Below, in pieces: positions 41,174 through 50,603 of a DNA stretch of 64,000 nucleotides. The notes under the pieces were generated by a model, which was given only the letters and a program-made list of their open reading frames with translations, ran no database searches and was not told the DNA's origin. Numbering within the stretch: position 1 is the stretch's first letter; each line of letters opens with the position of its first letter. The stretch lies in the IMG/VR virus record IMGVR_UViG_3300042879_003566, positions 16,458 through 80,457 of that record. One strand, given 5' to 3'. Source of the DNA: a virus. Made by a program: the position numbers and the translations under genes.

Positions 41174-43518
41174 TGGCTGGGGACGCAAAGGCCAGACTTA
41201 AAGAAATCATTGACTCCTACCTCGAAAAAGACGGTGGAGCTTCAATCGATACTGGCGTCGTTGCGGCACACCTTGCGCAGATGAAATTATTCGGCATCCG
41301 CCAGGGTGTCGAATTTTTTCCTGCCCAAGACAACTTTGGCAATCAACGCAAAGACTTTATTGATCGCGTAATTAAATACAACCAACTTGATACGCGCCTT
41401 GATTCGGTTTGGGATTATTTCCTTTGTGATGGACAGGGGTTGTTTTACATCCGTCCTACGCAAAATAATTACCGTCTTTACTTTTTCCGTAAACACGAAT
41501 ACAGAAGTTTCTACAATATTGACGGTGAGCTAGATGAAGTCGTCATCATTTATAGCTATAAGGTTCGTCAAGGTCTTGGCTTCCAGCAGGACATTGAAGT
41601 CAGTAACCTTAGTGGTCCGGCTGGCATGGGGCGGGGCGGCGTCAAGCGTTACATCCGTCTGTCGATTAAACGTAAAACAATCGAAGAAACGCATTCTGAA
41701 GGCGAGATTTCTTTCGACACCAACTACCAATCTGTCCCTGGCCGCACAAAAACATTTAAAAATACTCTTGGTTTTATTCCCTGCGTTGAAATCTTTAACA
41801 ACGCTAAGGGCTTCTCGACAGAGGGCGTTGGTGAATTCGATGCGTTAGCCAATCACATCTGTACGCATGACGAAATGGTTCGCACCATGCGTAAGAACGT
41901 TCAGTTCTTTGGTAACCCAACACTGCTTTCGTCTCGTCCCAAGACAGACCTAATGGAGTCCGGTGGCGAAACCGTTGTCCAGCGTCCGTCTATTGCAGCT
42001 AACTCTGGTTTCATGGGCGGTGGTGCTCTGAGTCAGTCACGCTTCAAAGCAGATCCCGTCTATCGCGGTGTTGATGGTCAGCTCCGCGTTCCACGCATCA
42101 TTGCCAACCTGGAGCCAAACGACCGAGTTGGTTATATCGTCCCTGACGCCATCACTGGTGACCAAAATTCTTTTGCACGCCAGTATCGAGAGGAAATCCG
42201 TACCGCCCTTGGTGGCGTTGATGAACTCTCAATTTCTGCAGGTGTTACTGCAACTGAATACAAATCTTTGTTTGGACGTGTTTCTGCAACATCCAAGAAA
42301 AAAGCAATTTCTATTTATACCTATGGCATTTGCCGTTGTTTGGAACTGATTATTTTCCAAGAAGAACGTCTTTTCCGTGACACCCTGGCCGCTGCTGCAG
42401 GTCTTGAAAAGCCCCTGGAATTACCAGAGACAGCAACGCCTGAAGACTTTGTTGCCTACGAAGATGCCATGGGCATGTTTGAAGATCAAGTCAAGCAGTT
42501 GATGATGGCTTGTCTGCGTACCCAGCAGATTCCTCCTGGTGTTTTAGGCCTTATTCCCGATGGTGATGTCACCGTTCAGTGGCGTTGGTTGGGTCCTGTT
42601 TACGAAGATTCCACCCAAGATATTCTCAACAACTCCATTGTTGTTCGAAATCTGCAAGAATTAGGTGTTGATAGCATTGAGGCACTGAAATACCTCTTTC
42701 CGTCTAAAACGGATGAGGAACGGGCCGAGATGCTATCTGGGTTCCCGTTCAGAATGGTGAACGAATTACAGGGTGCATACTCTGCTTTCGCTCGCTTAGT
42801 GGGAGGAATGATGCAGACCCCCCACCCGCAATCACCGGATTTACCGATGGCTGCGGACCCGCGATTGGATTTGACCCCATATCTGTATCGCACTTTAGAA
42901 GCCTTACAAAAGGAGATGAGTTATGCAGGACGCTACCGTCCAATCGATCCCACAGACGAGCCAAGCACCAGTGGCCGTCGCTCCGAGCAGCTACGTGGTG
43001 GCAGCACCGCAGGCAGCTCCGGCGCAGGCTCCAGTGGCTTATCAGGTGGGTACCAGCTACCCCCAAGCGGTGCCTCAGGCGGCCCCCAGCTACCAATCAG
43101 CCCCTACTCAGTACGCCCCCCAATCCCAACCGGAGGCACCTCAGGGGAATCCTTGGGAATCGGCGTTCAACAAGGTGGTGAACCTGCTGAGCGCACCAGT
43201 CCAATCCCCGTTCCAGGGTCAACAGTATCCAGCGACGACTCAGTTTACCCCGGCCAATTACGGACAGCCCAGCAGCCAAGCTACGCAACAATCGGCTCCG
43301 CAGACCTGGTCTCCCAGCCCGGCATACTCGCCCAGCTCTTCCCAAACTTCCTCGACTCCCTCCTTGGAGCAAATCGCGGACCTGGTGGGAATGAGCCAGG
43401 AAAGCCGTCAGGTGATGGACGCGTTCGGGATCGAAGCTCCGGCTCTGCTGAACAACTACGCTCTAAACCTGGAGCAAATGCTGGACAGCGCCGTCGCGTG
43501 GGGAAACCGCGCCGCTGA
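41173..43518 (+). CDS. portal protein with overprinted C-terminal extension
   Basis: 781 residues. Residues 1-~583 look like a podovirus-type portal: N-terminal helical wing, WDYFLCDGQGLFYIRPTQ, ALGGVDELSISAGVTATEYK, and a long stem-like helix. Size without the tail (~583 aa) is near that of T7-type portals. The last ~198 residues are Gly/Ser/Pro-rich and lie entirely in another frame over the scaffold gene. TGATG start overlap with the previous gene. Assignment also rests on position between TerL and scaffold/capsid. Confidence 0.8.
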   Translation: MAGDAKARLKEIIDSYLEKDGGASIDTGVVAAHLAQMKLFGIRQGVEFFPAQDNFGNQRKDFIDRVIKYNQLDTRLDSVWDYFLCDGQGLFYIRPTQNNYRLYFFRKHEYRSFYNIDGELDEVVIIYSYKVRQGLGFQQDIEVSNLSGPAGMGRGGVKRYIRLSIKRKTIEETHSEGEISFDTNYQSVPGRTKTFKNTLGFIPCVEIFNNAKGFSTEGVGEFDALANHICTHDEMVRTMRKNVQFFGNPTLLSSRPKTDLMESGGETVVQRPSIAANSGFMGGGALSQSRFKADPVYRGVDGQLRVPRIIANLEPNDRVGYIVPDAITGDQNSFARQYREEIRTALGGVDELSISAGVTATEYKSLFGRVSATSKKKAISIYTYGICRCLELIIFQEERLFRDTLAAAAGLEKPLELPETATPEDFVAYEDAMGMFEDQVKQLMMACLRTQQIPPGVLGLIPDGDVTVQWRWLGPVYEDSTQDILNNSIVVRNLQELGVDSIEALKYLFPSKTDEERAEMLSGFPFRMVNELQGAYSAFARLVGGMMQTPHPQSPDLPMAADPRLDLTPYLYRTLEALQKEMSYAGRYRPIDPTDEPSTSGRRSEQLRGGSTAGSSGAGSSGLSGGYQLPPSGASGGPQLPISPYSVRPPIPTGGTSGESLGIGVQQGGEPAERTSPIPVPGSTVSSDDSVYPGQLRTAQQPSYATIGSADLVSQPGILAQLFPNFLDSLLGANRGPGGNEPGKPSGDGRVRDRSSGSAEQLRSKPGANAGQRRRVGKPRR

Positions 43519-43882
43519 CACGATCAAAGGCTACGCCGAGTTCTCTGTCAACGAGCACCAGGAGAACCTGGCTTACAACGAAATTCTGACCAACCCCGAC
43601 GTGCTCAGCGATTACACGCTGAAATTCTTCGGTCCTGAAGGTCCCTATCCCGTGTACGAAAACGAAGCTCAACTGGAGACTCGCGGCTATCCTACCCAAG
43701 CCGTGGCTCAGCCTCAACTGGGTCAGCTGCCCGCTCCCCCGGCTGCCGCTGCTCCTCAGGCCCCCGAAAACTTCTGGGGCAACTTCAGTGAGATGATGGC
43801 TCGTGATCCCCAGAATGCCTGGCGCGTTCTGAACCAAGCGCAACCTCAAACAGTTGCTAACAAACTGTTTGTGATGGAGTGA
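42923..43882 (+). CDS. scaffolding/capsid assembly protein
   Basis: 319 residues. N-terminal half is Pro/Gln/Ala-rich and disordered; C-terminal half helical and acidic (SLEQIADLVGMSQESRQVMD, then NLEQMLDSAVAWGNRAADTI). Location between portal and major capsid and this composition are typical of podovirus scaffolds. Codons strongly favour C/G at position three, like the capsid genes. Start lies 596 bases inside the portal frame (+1). Confidence 0.75.
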   Translation: MQDATVQSIPQTSQAPVAVAPSSYVVAAPQAAPAQAPVAYQVGTSYPQAVPQAAPSYQSAPTQYAPQSQPEAPQGNPWESAFNKVVNLLSAPVQSPFQGQQYPATTQFTPANYGQPSSQATQQSAPQTWSPSPAYSPSSSQTSSTPSLEQIADLVGMSQESRQVMDAFGIEAPALLNNYALNLEQMLDSAVAWGNRAADTIKGYAEFSVNEHQENLAYNEILTNPDVLSDYTLKFFGPEGPYPVYENEAQLETRGYPTQAVAQPQLGQLPAPPAAAAPQAPENFWGNFSEMMARDPQNAWRVLNQAQPQTVANKLFVME

Positions 43883-43888
43883 TAAATA

Positions 43889-43929
43889 AGTCGGTAATTT
43901 GTTTAACTTTTAAAAATAAATTACCGACT
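43889..43929. other. 12-base-pair hairpin before the capsid gene
   Basis: Perfect inverted repeat AGTCGGTAATTT / AAATTACCGACT with a 17-base loop, just after the scaffold stop. No T-run follows; may stabilise the abundant capsid message or attenuate read-through. Confidence 0.65.
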
Positions 43930-43949
43930 GCTAAAATTTGTGTTAGATA

Positions 43950-43964
43950 AGACATATATTGTCT
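43950..43964. promoter_or_regulatory. AGACATATATTGTCT palindrome
   Basis: Five-base arms around TATAT, containing a -10-like TATATT, 50 bases before the capsid start. Confidence 0.4.
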
Positions 43965-44014
43965 GAATCTTTCACCCGGCAAAATCTCCCCAAGATTCTG
44001 GAGGATAAAACAAA

Positions 44015-45178
44015 GTGTTCATTGATAACGATTTTCCAAAGATTTTAGGTGCGGAGCTCTACCGTCCCCATCCTGCTTACATCGCTGAAATGGCGGTTGA
44101 GCCCGTGGTAGTCCACGACTTCACCCGTCAGCCTGGTCAAACCGTTCAGCTGGATCGCTACAAGTTCTGGGGTACCCCTGGTACTAAGGACAGCCGTGAG
44201 CGCATCGCTGACCAGACCATCGGTACTGCCAACAGCCGCAACATCACCAAGGAGAAGGTGCTTGTTGTGCTGAAGGAATACACCGGTCCTGCGGACCCGG
44301 GCGATCCGACCCAGCCCAGCACCTTCAAAATTGCTCGTGAAACCCTGGTTACCGCCCAGCGCCTGCTGCTGGACACCGGCAACCTGAACATGTTCCACCA
44401 GAGCATCGGTTCGCTGACCCTGCTCGACGACTATCGCCGTTGGCGCGACCGCGTCTTTATTGACGAACTCTCTAAAGCTGAAGCCAATGGTGCCGCTTCC
44501 TCCACCCAGGGCGGTTACTATTTCGCTGGTGGTAAGACCAAAGACTCTTCTGGTCGCGTGTCTTACAGCACCGCCGAGTACGGCAATGAAGTGCAGCAGT
44601 TCCAGGTGCGTACCGACCTGTTGACCGTGGTCAAGGACCTGCGTAAGCGCAACGTCCCCACTTTCGCTGATGGTCTGTATCGCTGCATCTGCGATCCTAC
44701 CTTCATGATGCACCTGCGTCGTGATCCTGACTTCCGTGAGATCGCCCGCTACAGCGGCAACCCTGGCCAAGGCATGTACATGGGCAACCCCATGATGCCT
44801 AACAACGCCAGCTTCTACATGGGTCCCCAAGCTGGTCAGGCTTACTTCCTGGCTGGTGAACCCGTGATGCCCACCGGCGTTCAGTTTGAAGGCGTTAAGT
44901 TCTACGAGTCGACCAACTTCCCGATCAAGAACGTGACCGCCTCTTTCGATGGTGGTTCCGCCTACGCTTCCAAGGAAGTTGCCCAAGGCTACTTCTTCGG
45001 TCCTCAGTCCATCGGTGTTGGCATCGGCGGCCCGAACGCTCAGGTGCTCATCAACAACAACGACGACTTCAGCCGCTTCATCATCCTGATCTGGCAACTG
45101 TACGCTGGCTTCGAAATCCTGAACAAGGACTTCGTGACTACCGCCTACAGCTTCGTTCAAGATGATGGCGACATCTGA
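44015..45178 (+). CDS. major capsid protein
   Basis: 387 residues. Position after scaffold, size, Gly/Ala and aromatic balance, and very biased codons (highly expressed) mark it as major capsid. Opens MFIDNDFPKILGAELYRPHP; ends VTTAYSFVQDDGDI. GTG start behind a good Shine-Dalgarno (GGAGGA). Probably HK97-fold, but I cannot place the family. The 371-codon frame on the opposite strand is a codon-bias shadow. Confidence 0.8.
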   Translation: MFIDNDFPKILGAELYRPHPAYIAEMAVEPVVVHDFTRQPGQTVQLDRYKFWGTPGTKDSRERIADQTIGTANSRNITKEKVLVVLKEYTGPADPGDPTQPSTFKIARETLVTAQRLLLDTGNLNMFHQSIGSLTLLDDYRRWRDRVFIDELSKAEANGAASSTQGGYYFAGGKTKDSSGRVSYSTAEYGNEVQQFQVRTDLLTVVKDLRKRNVPTFADGLYRCICDPTFMMHLRRDPDFREIARYSGNPGQGMYMGNPMMPNNASFYMGPQAGQAYFLAGEPVMPTGVQFEGVKFYESTNFPIKNVTASFDGGSAYASKEVAQGYFFGPQSIGVGIGGPNAQVLINNNDDFSRFIILIWQLYAGFEILNKDFVTTAYSFVQDDGDI

Positions 45179-45214
45179 TAGTTAAATACATACCTTATAC
45201 CTAGGAAAAGATAA

Positions 45215-46015
45215 ATGACCTATTTGTCTGCTAAGAAAATCTACCCCGGTAACTGGGCAGAGCCCCTGAACGGTTGGTACAAGAACATTGATGCCGACTA
45301 CGCAGGTGTTAATGATGGTTCCAAGGGTGGCCCCACTTCGGTGCTGGCCATCCCTGGCTACCGCTACTTCCAGCAGCGTGGCTATGTGCCCGTGAACGCT
45401 ACCTCTGGTGGCGGCGCAATCGGCACCGGCAACGTGATCGTTCCTTCGCCTTACCGCCAGGACGACACCCGCCCCGACATCACCGGCATGGTGATCTCTG
45501 GTAGTGCCACCCTGCCTGCTTATGTGTATCGCGCTACCGTATCCGTGGCTTCTGGCTGGGGCGACGGTCGTGTGGCTTCCGGTGTGTATGCCGCTACCGG
45601 TAACGTGATCAGCTTCTGCCGCGATTCCAGCGGTCCTGTGGCTTCCACAGGCGTTGGTGAATCTGTGGCTCAGGCCAACCTGGCTTCTACCACCTCCGGC
45701 TCCCAGCCCGGCGAAGTCTTCTTCGCTGGTGGCTCGGCTGCTTATAGCACCAACGCTTTCCTCACCGCTACCGGTGCTGCTGGCGTTTCCGGTTCCGTGG
45801 TGAACTATCAGGTGACTGCCGCTACCACCTTCAAGGTGTTCGCCCGTGGCACCACCACTGGCCTGACCACTTCCGGTGGTTTCTACATCTCCAGTGGTGA
45901 TGCATCTGCCAGTCGCACTGGTTACCTCGTGGTTGAAGTGTGCTACGTCCAGCCGGACGAAGCTCCTGGCTACGAAGATATCGACGGCTATCTGACCGGT
46001 CGCACAGTTAGCTGA
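45215..46015 (+). CDS. capsid decoration or virion beta protein (266 aa)
   Basis: Thr/Ser/Gly/Val-rich, beta-strand throughout, with the same strong codon bias as the capsid gene, so an abundant virion protein. Location directly after the capsid suggests a head decoration protein. No family recognised. Confidence 0.6.
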   Translation: MTYLSAKKIYPGNWAEPLNGWYKNIDADYAGVNDGSKGGPTSVLAIPGYRYFQQRGYVPVNATSGGGAIGTGNVIVPSPYRQDDTRPDITGMVISGSATLPAYVYRATVSVASGWGDGRVASGVYAATGNVISFCRDSSGPVASTGVGESVAQANLASTTSGSQPGEVFFAGGSAAYSTNAFLTATGAAGVSGSVVNYQVTAATTFKVFARGTTTGLTTSGGFYISSGDASASRTGYLVVEVCYVQPDEAPGYEDIDGYLTGRTVS

Positions 46016-46027
46016 TTAGGGTAAACT

Positions 46028-46052
46028 AGGACCAGAATATTCTTCTGGTCCT
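46028..46052 (+). other. perfect 10-bp hairpin abutting a start codon
   Basis: AGGACCAGAA / TTCTGGTCCT with a five-base loop; ends one base before the ATG at 46054. No T-run. Confidence 0.7.
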
Positions 46053-46053
46053 T

Positions 46054-46464
46054 ATGCTCTACCAGCACAGAAAGACTGGCGCTCGCGTCAAAATTGTAAG
46101 TGAATGGGATAACGGCGATTGGTTCATGGTCGAAGATCAGGACGGTCGCCTTTATACCGCTTACAAACAAGAACTTGAACCTGACGAAGCAGCAACAAAA
46201 ACTGTTAAAACTCTTCAGGTAAAAGATAAAGCGGCTAAAGAAGAACCTCGGTCTTTCCCGCCCGACAATCGCCTCAACATTAATGCGGCGACCGCTCAGA
46301 TGATCGCAGATCACATCAAGGGTATCGGCTTAAAGACAGCGCGTGAGATCAAAGATCTCCAGATGTCCTTGTCGGGTGAAAGATTCAACAATCTCGAACA
46401 GCTGAAGCAAATCAAACGGGTTGATTGGGATTCTGTTTTGGCGGCTGACCTAATCCGCGTCTAA
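46054..46464 (+). CDS. helix-hairpin-helix protein (136 aa)
   Basis: N-terminal small beta domain (RVKIVSEWDNGDWFMVEDQD, KOW/Tudor-like), then ComEA-type HhH: LNINAATAQMIADHIKGIGL then REIKD ... FNNLEQLKQI. HhH domains bind DNA non-specifically. In this position it could be a head-completion or neck protein contacting packaged DNA. Confidence 0.65.
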   Translation: MLYQHRKTGARVKIVSEWDNGDWFMVEDQDGRLYTAYKQELEPDEAATKTVKTLQVKDKAAKEEPRSFPPDNRLNINAATAQMIADHIKGIGLKTAREIKDLQMSLSGERFNNLEQLKQIKRVDWDSVLAADLIRV

Positions 46465-46481
46465 CACTCATCTCCTCCAAG

Positions 46482-46504
46482 CCCCTGGGAAACCAGGGGT
46501 TTTT
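46482..46504 (+). terminator. intrinsic terminator
   Basis: CCCCTGG-GAAA-CCAGGGG stem-loop followed by five T, 18 bases after the HhH gene's stop. Confidence 0.85.
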
Positions 46505-46530
46505 CGTTTTACAATAAAAAGAAAAAGGAT

Positions 46531-47277
46531 ATGGCTGGCCCAGCAGTATATTTAGGTCGTCAAGGCTCTACCGGAGATTCAACCGGTGAACATTTTCATT
46601 TCACTTTAAAAAATAAAAAAGGGCAGACAATTCCTTTTTCAACAGCCAGAACAGACGTTGGTCAATATCTGCAATACCGTTTACCAGGATCCGAAGAATG
46701 GGTAAATCTTTATAAGAAAAATCCTGCGGGAGGTTTTACCTCTGCGCCATATATGCAAGCTCCAACCGGGGGAAGTGCATATGGTATGCGGGAGTCTCAT
46801 CCTATCCACGGTGATCGACGCATGCACTATGGAGAAGATTACCCTCTTCCCAAAGGAGCGCAGTTGCGTTTTCTTGGTCAAGGGTCTGTAAGCACGCACG
46901 CTGGTCGCGGTGGAGCAGGCAATGTTTCGGTTTTACGTTTGCCCAGCGGTTATGAATTAGAAACCTATCACCTCAGCGAACTTCCCCAAGCAGCAACAAC
47001 GCGCCCTTCTGATACCGTGGAAACTGCAGGTGCTCCCACAGATTCACGGACCGACGATATCTTGAAAGCGTTTATGTATGGCACACAACTTCAAAATAAA
47101 AAAGAAGAGGTGGCGGGTCCTTCTTTGCAAGATACGTTAAAAGGGCAAATTGTTGGTGGATTACTTTCCCAGGCCTTAAATCCCATGGGGTTTTTAGATT
47201 CCTATCGTGGAGGTAATCCCTTCCTCTCGGGTAAAACTGCAGCTACCTCTGATTACCTGGGCGGACTTTTTGGTTGA
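46531..47277 (+). CDS. virion M23-type endopeptidase, apparently circularly permuted
   Basis: 248 residues. The GSTGDSTGEHFHF block (residues 12-24), normally last in M23 peptidases and carrying HxH, is at the N-terminus. The normally first block (GMRESHPIHGDRRMHYGEDY, residues 85-104, with H99 and D103 of HxxxD) and TYHLSEL (H147) follow. So all zinc/catalytic elements exist but in swapped order. C-terminus has a hydrophobic helix (TLKGQIVGGLLSQALNPMGF) shared with the hydrolase at 48822. Probably cuts peptidoglycan cross-links on entry. Confidence 0.7.
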   Translation: MAGPAVYLGRQGSTGDSTGEHFHFTLKNKKGQTIPFSTARTDVGQYLQYRLPGSEEWVNLYKKNPAGGFTSAPYMQAPTGGSAYGMRESHPIHGDRRMHYGEDYPLPKGAQLRFLGQGSVSTHAGRGGAGNVSVLRLPSGYELETYHLSELPQAATTRPSDTVETAGAPTDSRTDDILKAFMYGTQLQNKKEEVAGPSLQDTLKGQIVGGLLSQALNPMGFLDSYRGGNPFLSGKTAATSDYLGGLFG

Positions 47278-47288
47278 TTACTTGCTTT

Positions 47289-47296
47289 TATAATTA
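47289..47296 (+). promoter_or_regulatory. -10-like box TATAATTA
   Basis: 28 bases before the GTG at 47317; lies in a CTTTTATAATTAAAAG palindrome. Confidence 0.5.
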
Positions 47297-47316
47297 AAAG
47301 ATAAGGAGAAATAGAA

Positions 47317-47778
47317 GTGCGGCTCTCTGACTTCGACAAAAGTAGAGTCAGGTATCACCTGGGGTATTTCACGGTTTCTGTTCCTGCGGGTGATTACGCT
47401 CGTCTAGAAGAAGCAATGAATACCGTCCCGGATTCATACTTCTATGACAAAATCACAATCCAGATCGGTCGTTGCGATACCGCTGAAAAGAAAACAGAAG
47501 TTGCAACTTCTCCTTCGACGCGGTTAGAAAGCATTGCCGGTGACGTGGATCGTACGATTCGCTCCAGCAACGCCAAGGAAGCACTGAAGGTTTGGGACGA
47601 GATTTATCTCTACGAAACAAATCGTCTTGCTGGTATTCTTTACGTTCCCAACTACAAGGATCCTTTCCAGGCTCGTTATCGTTACGAACGTTCTGGTGCT
47701 GAATTTATTCAAGCACTTCCAGGCCCCGCTGATACTGCTGTGGGCTCCCGTATTTATCTACATGAGGTTTGGCGCTGA
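47317..47778 (+). CDS. head-tail connector-type protein (153 aa)
   Basis: RVRYHLGYFTVSVPAGDYAR then a helical part, then YKDPFQARYRYERSGAEFIQ; the start 'kSRVRYHLGY...aGD..RL' is a pattern of head-closure/adaptor proteins in several phages. Good Shine-Dalgarno (AAGGAG). GTG start. Confidence 0.6.
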   Translation: MRLSDFDKSRVRYHLGYFTVSVPAGDYARLEEAMNTVPDSYFYDKITIQIGRCDTAEKKTEVATSPSTRLESIAGDVDRTIRSSNAKEALKVWDEIYLYETNRLAGILYVPNYKDPFQARYRYERSGAEFIQALPGPADTAVGSRIYLHEVWR

Positions 47779-48605
47779 TGTTTTTACTAAATAAAATTCT
47801 TCCTCCGCCTCTAACAAATCCCTTTTTCCCAAGCCCTGGTGCGGCGTTGGATGCCGTTACTGCCCCAGTGCGGAATGTGCATGGTATACCTGGCAGTTAT
47901 GAATTTGTTGAGCAGGCGTTACGCAGTTTAATCGGTGGTAAAGCACCTCAAAGTAAACGAGCAATGGCAGAGGATGCCGCAAAGACTGGAATGTGGGGTA
48001 AATATGGTGCAGAAAAAGAACCCTTCAAGGTTCCTTCTATGGGAGAATCAGGGCTTAGCAATACGGCTTTAAGCAGTGCATCTGCGCCGAACGAACGCGC
48101 TTATCTGGAAGAAAAGCGTCGTGCTACCCAGTTAGCAGAACAAGATCAACTCTCTAAAAAATATAAGGTTGCTGATTTAACAAAGGCTTATAACACTGCC
48201 GCCACTCCCGAAGAAAAAGAAAAGATCGGCCTGCAGATTTGGGCCACAACAAATCCTCGTTTGGCAGAAAGACTGAAGCCGGGTCAACTTGGCTATACAG
48301 AAGCACAAACTGCAATCCAGGCTCAAAGTCCACTAGGCGCTTTTACACAAGCGACAGGCGATATGCAGTATGCCGAGAAAATGAATTTTGGCTTGGCTTC
48401 TCCCACCGGAGCACCAGCATTTAATTTAAAGACTCCGCTCAGCGGTGTTCCTGTGCCGCCGGTTGATCAAGTTGGCATCTCAGAAGCATTTACGAAGGGT
48501 GCTGTTCCTGTTACCGATGCGTTTAAAGCCGGAGCATTTAAGCCTGATCTAAGCCAGACACAGCTGGCGCTATTAAAACAAGCTTTTGAGCGTGGGTTAA
48601 AATAA
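47778..48605 (+). CDS. virion-region protein (275 aa)
   Basis: Starts MFLLNKILPPPLTNPFFPSP (TGATG overlap). Polar helical middle, Pro/Ala-rich C-terminal half. No family recognised. Possibly internal protein between the two cell-wall hydrolases. Confidence 0.55.
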   Translation: MFLLNKILPPPLTNPFFPSPGAALDAVTAPVRNVHGIPGSYEFVEQALRSLIGGKAPQSKRAMAEDAAKTGMWGKYGAEKEPFKVPSMGESGLSNTALSSASAPNERAYLEEKRRATQLAEQDQLSKKYKVADLTKAYNTAATPEEKEKIGLQIWATTNPRLAERLKPGQLGYTEAQTAIQAQSPLGAFTQATGDMQYAEKMNFGLASPTGAPAFNLKTPLSGVPVPPVDQVGISEAFTKGAVPVTDAFKAGAFKPDLSQTQLALLKQAFERGLK

Positions 48606-48691
48606 GTAACTGGCTTCGTTTTTACGTGTAAGCCCAGCCGACTGGACACAGATCTTTGATCTACGGGGGCCAGTGTTGTTGCATTAATCCA

Positions 48692-48808
48692 ATGATTCTT
48701 TGTCCTAATTTTGTTAAACGACTTGCGGCTACTGTAAGCCTGGTTGCCTCTGTACAAACCGTGTTTACCCCTGGCCTCAAAGCGGAATCAAATTGGGTAG
48801 GAGAATAA
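48692..48808 (+). CDS. small exported/membrane-type protein (38 aa)
   Basis: MILCPNFVKRLAATVSLVAS then VQTVFTPGLKAES: short basic-hydrophobic start like a signal anchor. Fills a 216-base gap that otherwise lacks a gene. Supported only by frame and composition. Confidence 0.35.
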   Translation: MILCPNFVKRLAATVSLVASVQTVFTPGLKAESNWVGE

Positions 48809-48821
48809 GGAGAAAATCACG

Positions 48822-49523
48822 ATGTCTGGTGAACGCCAAATTCTTGAACAATGGGCAAAGCGTAATCCCGGTCTTTATGAGGGACTAAAGCAGGCCGTTG
48901 CTGGCGCCGAAGGAACAATCCTTGGCGGAAAACCGGGATATAACGTCATGTTTGGCGGCGGCAGATTTAAGGATTTTTCTCGTCACCCGGACAGAGTTGT
49001 TCGCTCAGGTGGATACGCAAGTGCCGCAGCTGGCGCGTATCAATTCATGCCGGGAACTTGGCAGGGAGCTCAACAAAGCCTTGGCCTTTCGGACTTCGGT
49101 CCGCAGTCCCAGGACTTGGCAATGCTTAAGCTGGCAAGAGATCGCCTCAAGCCTATTGGTGGCCTGGCTGCAATCACCAAGTCAAATGCATTAACACCTG
49201 AGATCCAAGCTGCTTTGGCGCCCGAATGGGCTTCATTCCCAACTCAAAGTGGCAGCAGCTATTACGGACAACCAGTCAAGAAAGCAGAAGAAATTCAACG
49301 CTTTTTTGAACAAGGTCGTCAGCGCGGTTCTCAAGTTACTGCTACTTCACCGGCGGCTCCTCAGCGTTCTGTAGAAGATATCTTGTCTTCCGTTTTGACA
49401 GGCGCTCAGAAACCTGGTCTTGAAGAAACAAATAAGAAGGCAACGTCTCTTGTAGACACAATCAAGGGATCTCTTATCCAATCCTTGGTTGCGCCTCTTA
49501 TTAATCCCCTGGGCATGCTCTAA
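48822..49523 (+). CDS. virion lysozyme-like (muramidase/transglycosylase) protein
   Basis: AVAGAEGTILGGKPGYNVMF, then GAYQFMPGTWQGAQQSLGLS, then FGPQSQDLAMLKLARDRL: the EG...GYN..FGG.......GRYQF...TW ... F.P..QD pattern of phage muramidase-fold enzymes; E30 is the likely acid. C-terminal tail (TIKGSLIQSLVAPLINPLGM) resembles the M23 protein's tail. Good Shine-Dalgarno. Likely a virion hydrolase. Confidence 0.75.
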   Translation: MSGERQILEQWAKRNPGLYEGLKQAVAGAEGTILGGKPGYNVMFGGGRFKDFSRHPDRVVRSGGYASAAAGAYQFMPGTWQGAQQSLGLSDFGPQSQDLAMLKLARDRLKPIGGLAAITKSNALTPEIQAALAPEWASFPTQSGSSYYGQPVKKAEEIQRFFEQGRQRGSQVTATSPAAPQRSVEDILSSVLTGAQKPGLEETNKKATSLVDTIKGSLIQSLVAPLINPLGML

Positions 49524-49789
49524 TGGCGCGTTTTTCTGAATACTTAGACGCAAATTATCTTCCCGGGGAAGTTTATTCAGCGGGGCTTAGCGAATATCGC
49601 GACCGTCCCCAAGAGGTTGCTGATTATTTGGCACAGAAGAGATTTAAATTTAGCCCTGACGCAGAAGACGGCACTTACTTTCAAACCTTCTTGGCTCTGC
49701 AAAATAATCCAGAAGCCTTGTTTGAAAGCAAAATGCGTCTTCCAAAAAACTTTGAAACGTTTATGGCGTTATCGGGTCGCGGAACCTAA
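49523..49789 (+). CDS. small hypothetical protein (88 aa)
   Basis: Aromatic-rich helical protein (MARFSEYLDANYLPGEVYSA). Start overlaps the previous stop (TAATG). Unknown. Confidence 0.6.
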   Translation: MARFSEYLDANYLPGEVYSAGLSEYRDRPQEVADYLAQKRFKFSPDAEDGTYFQTFLALQNNPEALFESKMRLPKNFETFMALSGRGT

Positions 49790-49792
49790 CGC

Positions 49793-49800
49793 TATAATTA
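49793..49800 (+). promoter_or_regulatory. -10-like box TATAATTA
   Basis: 29 bases before the GTG at 49822. Confidence 0.5.
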
Positions 49801-49821
49801 ACAAAAAAGCGGTGTAAAAAC

Positions 49822-50601
49822 GTGTCGAGTACTGCAACTAATAAGCAGCCTCTGCTTGTAGACAGGCCTTTGTTTGACTCTGTGCGTGTCACAACGCAGA
49901 CAGTTGGCAGCGCGGCCTCCAACACATTGTTTGTGCAGGGTGGTCAAGCGCCTTCCGTGCTCGTCGACATGGATGCATCTCTAAGCGAAGATAATAACAA
50001 TGGCGGTGTTGTGGATTCTATTACGATTGTCCGCAATGATTTTCATCGTCCCGCTGATTACACTGTTAACGCTGCAACGTCTGGCACCGTCATCTCGTTG
50101 ATTAGCGGACAGATTGTCTACGTATCCTCCGCCACTGTTGTTGGCACAGCCCCCGCAAGTGGCGTCGGTTACTACACCTACACCGGTGCAGCCACACTGA
50201 CGGGCGTCAACACTGCACTGCTTTACTCTGGCGGCACCGCAACAGGCTTCACCTATAACGGTGTTAACTACGGCTACAAGCCCTCCGTAACTTTTGCGTT
50301 CTACCACACGCGTGGTACCACGACTCCGATTCCGGCTTCTGGTGATTACAGGCTACTGTTCGCAAAAACTGTCCCTGCCGATAGCGGCGTGGTCGACTGT
50401 TCGGACGTAATGCCCCAGCTGGCCACCCCCGTTGTTCAAGCAGGCAACACCAACGGTCTTGGCGCCACAGCTCCTCTGCGTAATAAGGGTTTTTACCTGG
50501 AGCGTGGCGACCGCATTTACGTTGGCGTGTTCCCCGACGGCCCCAATGTTTCCGGGTATATTCCTGGTGCTCACGTGATTGCAGAAGGCGGCTTCTTCTG
50601 A
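49822..50601 (+). CDS. virion beta-structured protein (259 aa)
   Basis: Thr/Gly/Val/Ser-rich with strong strand pattern and expression-type codons; ends GDRIYVGVFPDGPNVSGYIP. Likely tail tube/baseplate or decoration protein. Not recognised. Confidence 0.55.
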   Translation: MSSTATNKQPLLVDRPLFDSVRVTTQTVGSAASNTLFVQGGQAPSVLVDMDASLSEDNNNGGVVDSITIVRNDFHRPADYTVNAATSGTVISLISGQIVYVSSATVVGTAPASGVGYYTYTGAATLTGVNTALLYSGGTATGFTYNGVNYGYKPSVTFAFYHTRGTTTPIPASGDYRLLFAKTVPADSGVVDCSDVMPQLATPVVQAGNTNGLGATAPLRNKGFYLERGDRIYVGVFPDGPNVSGYIPGAHVIAEGGFF

Positions 50602-50603
50602 TC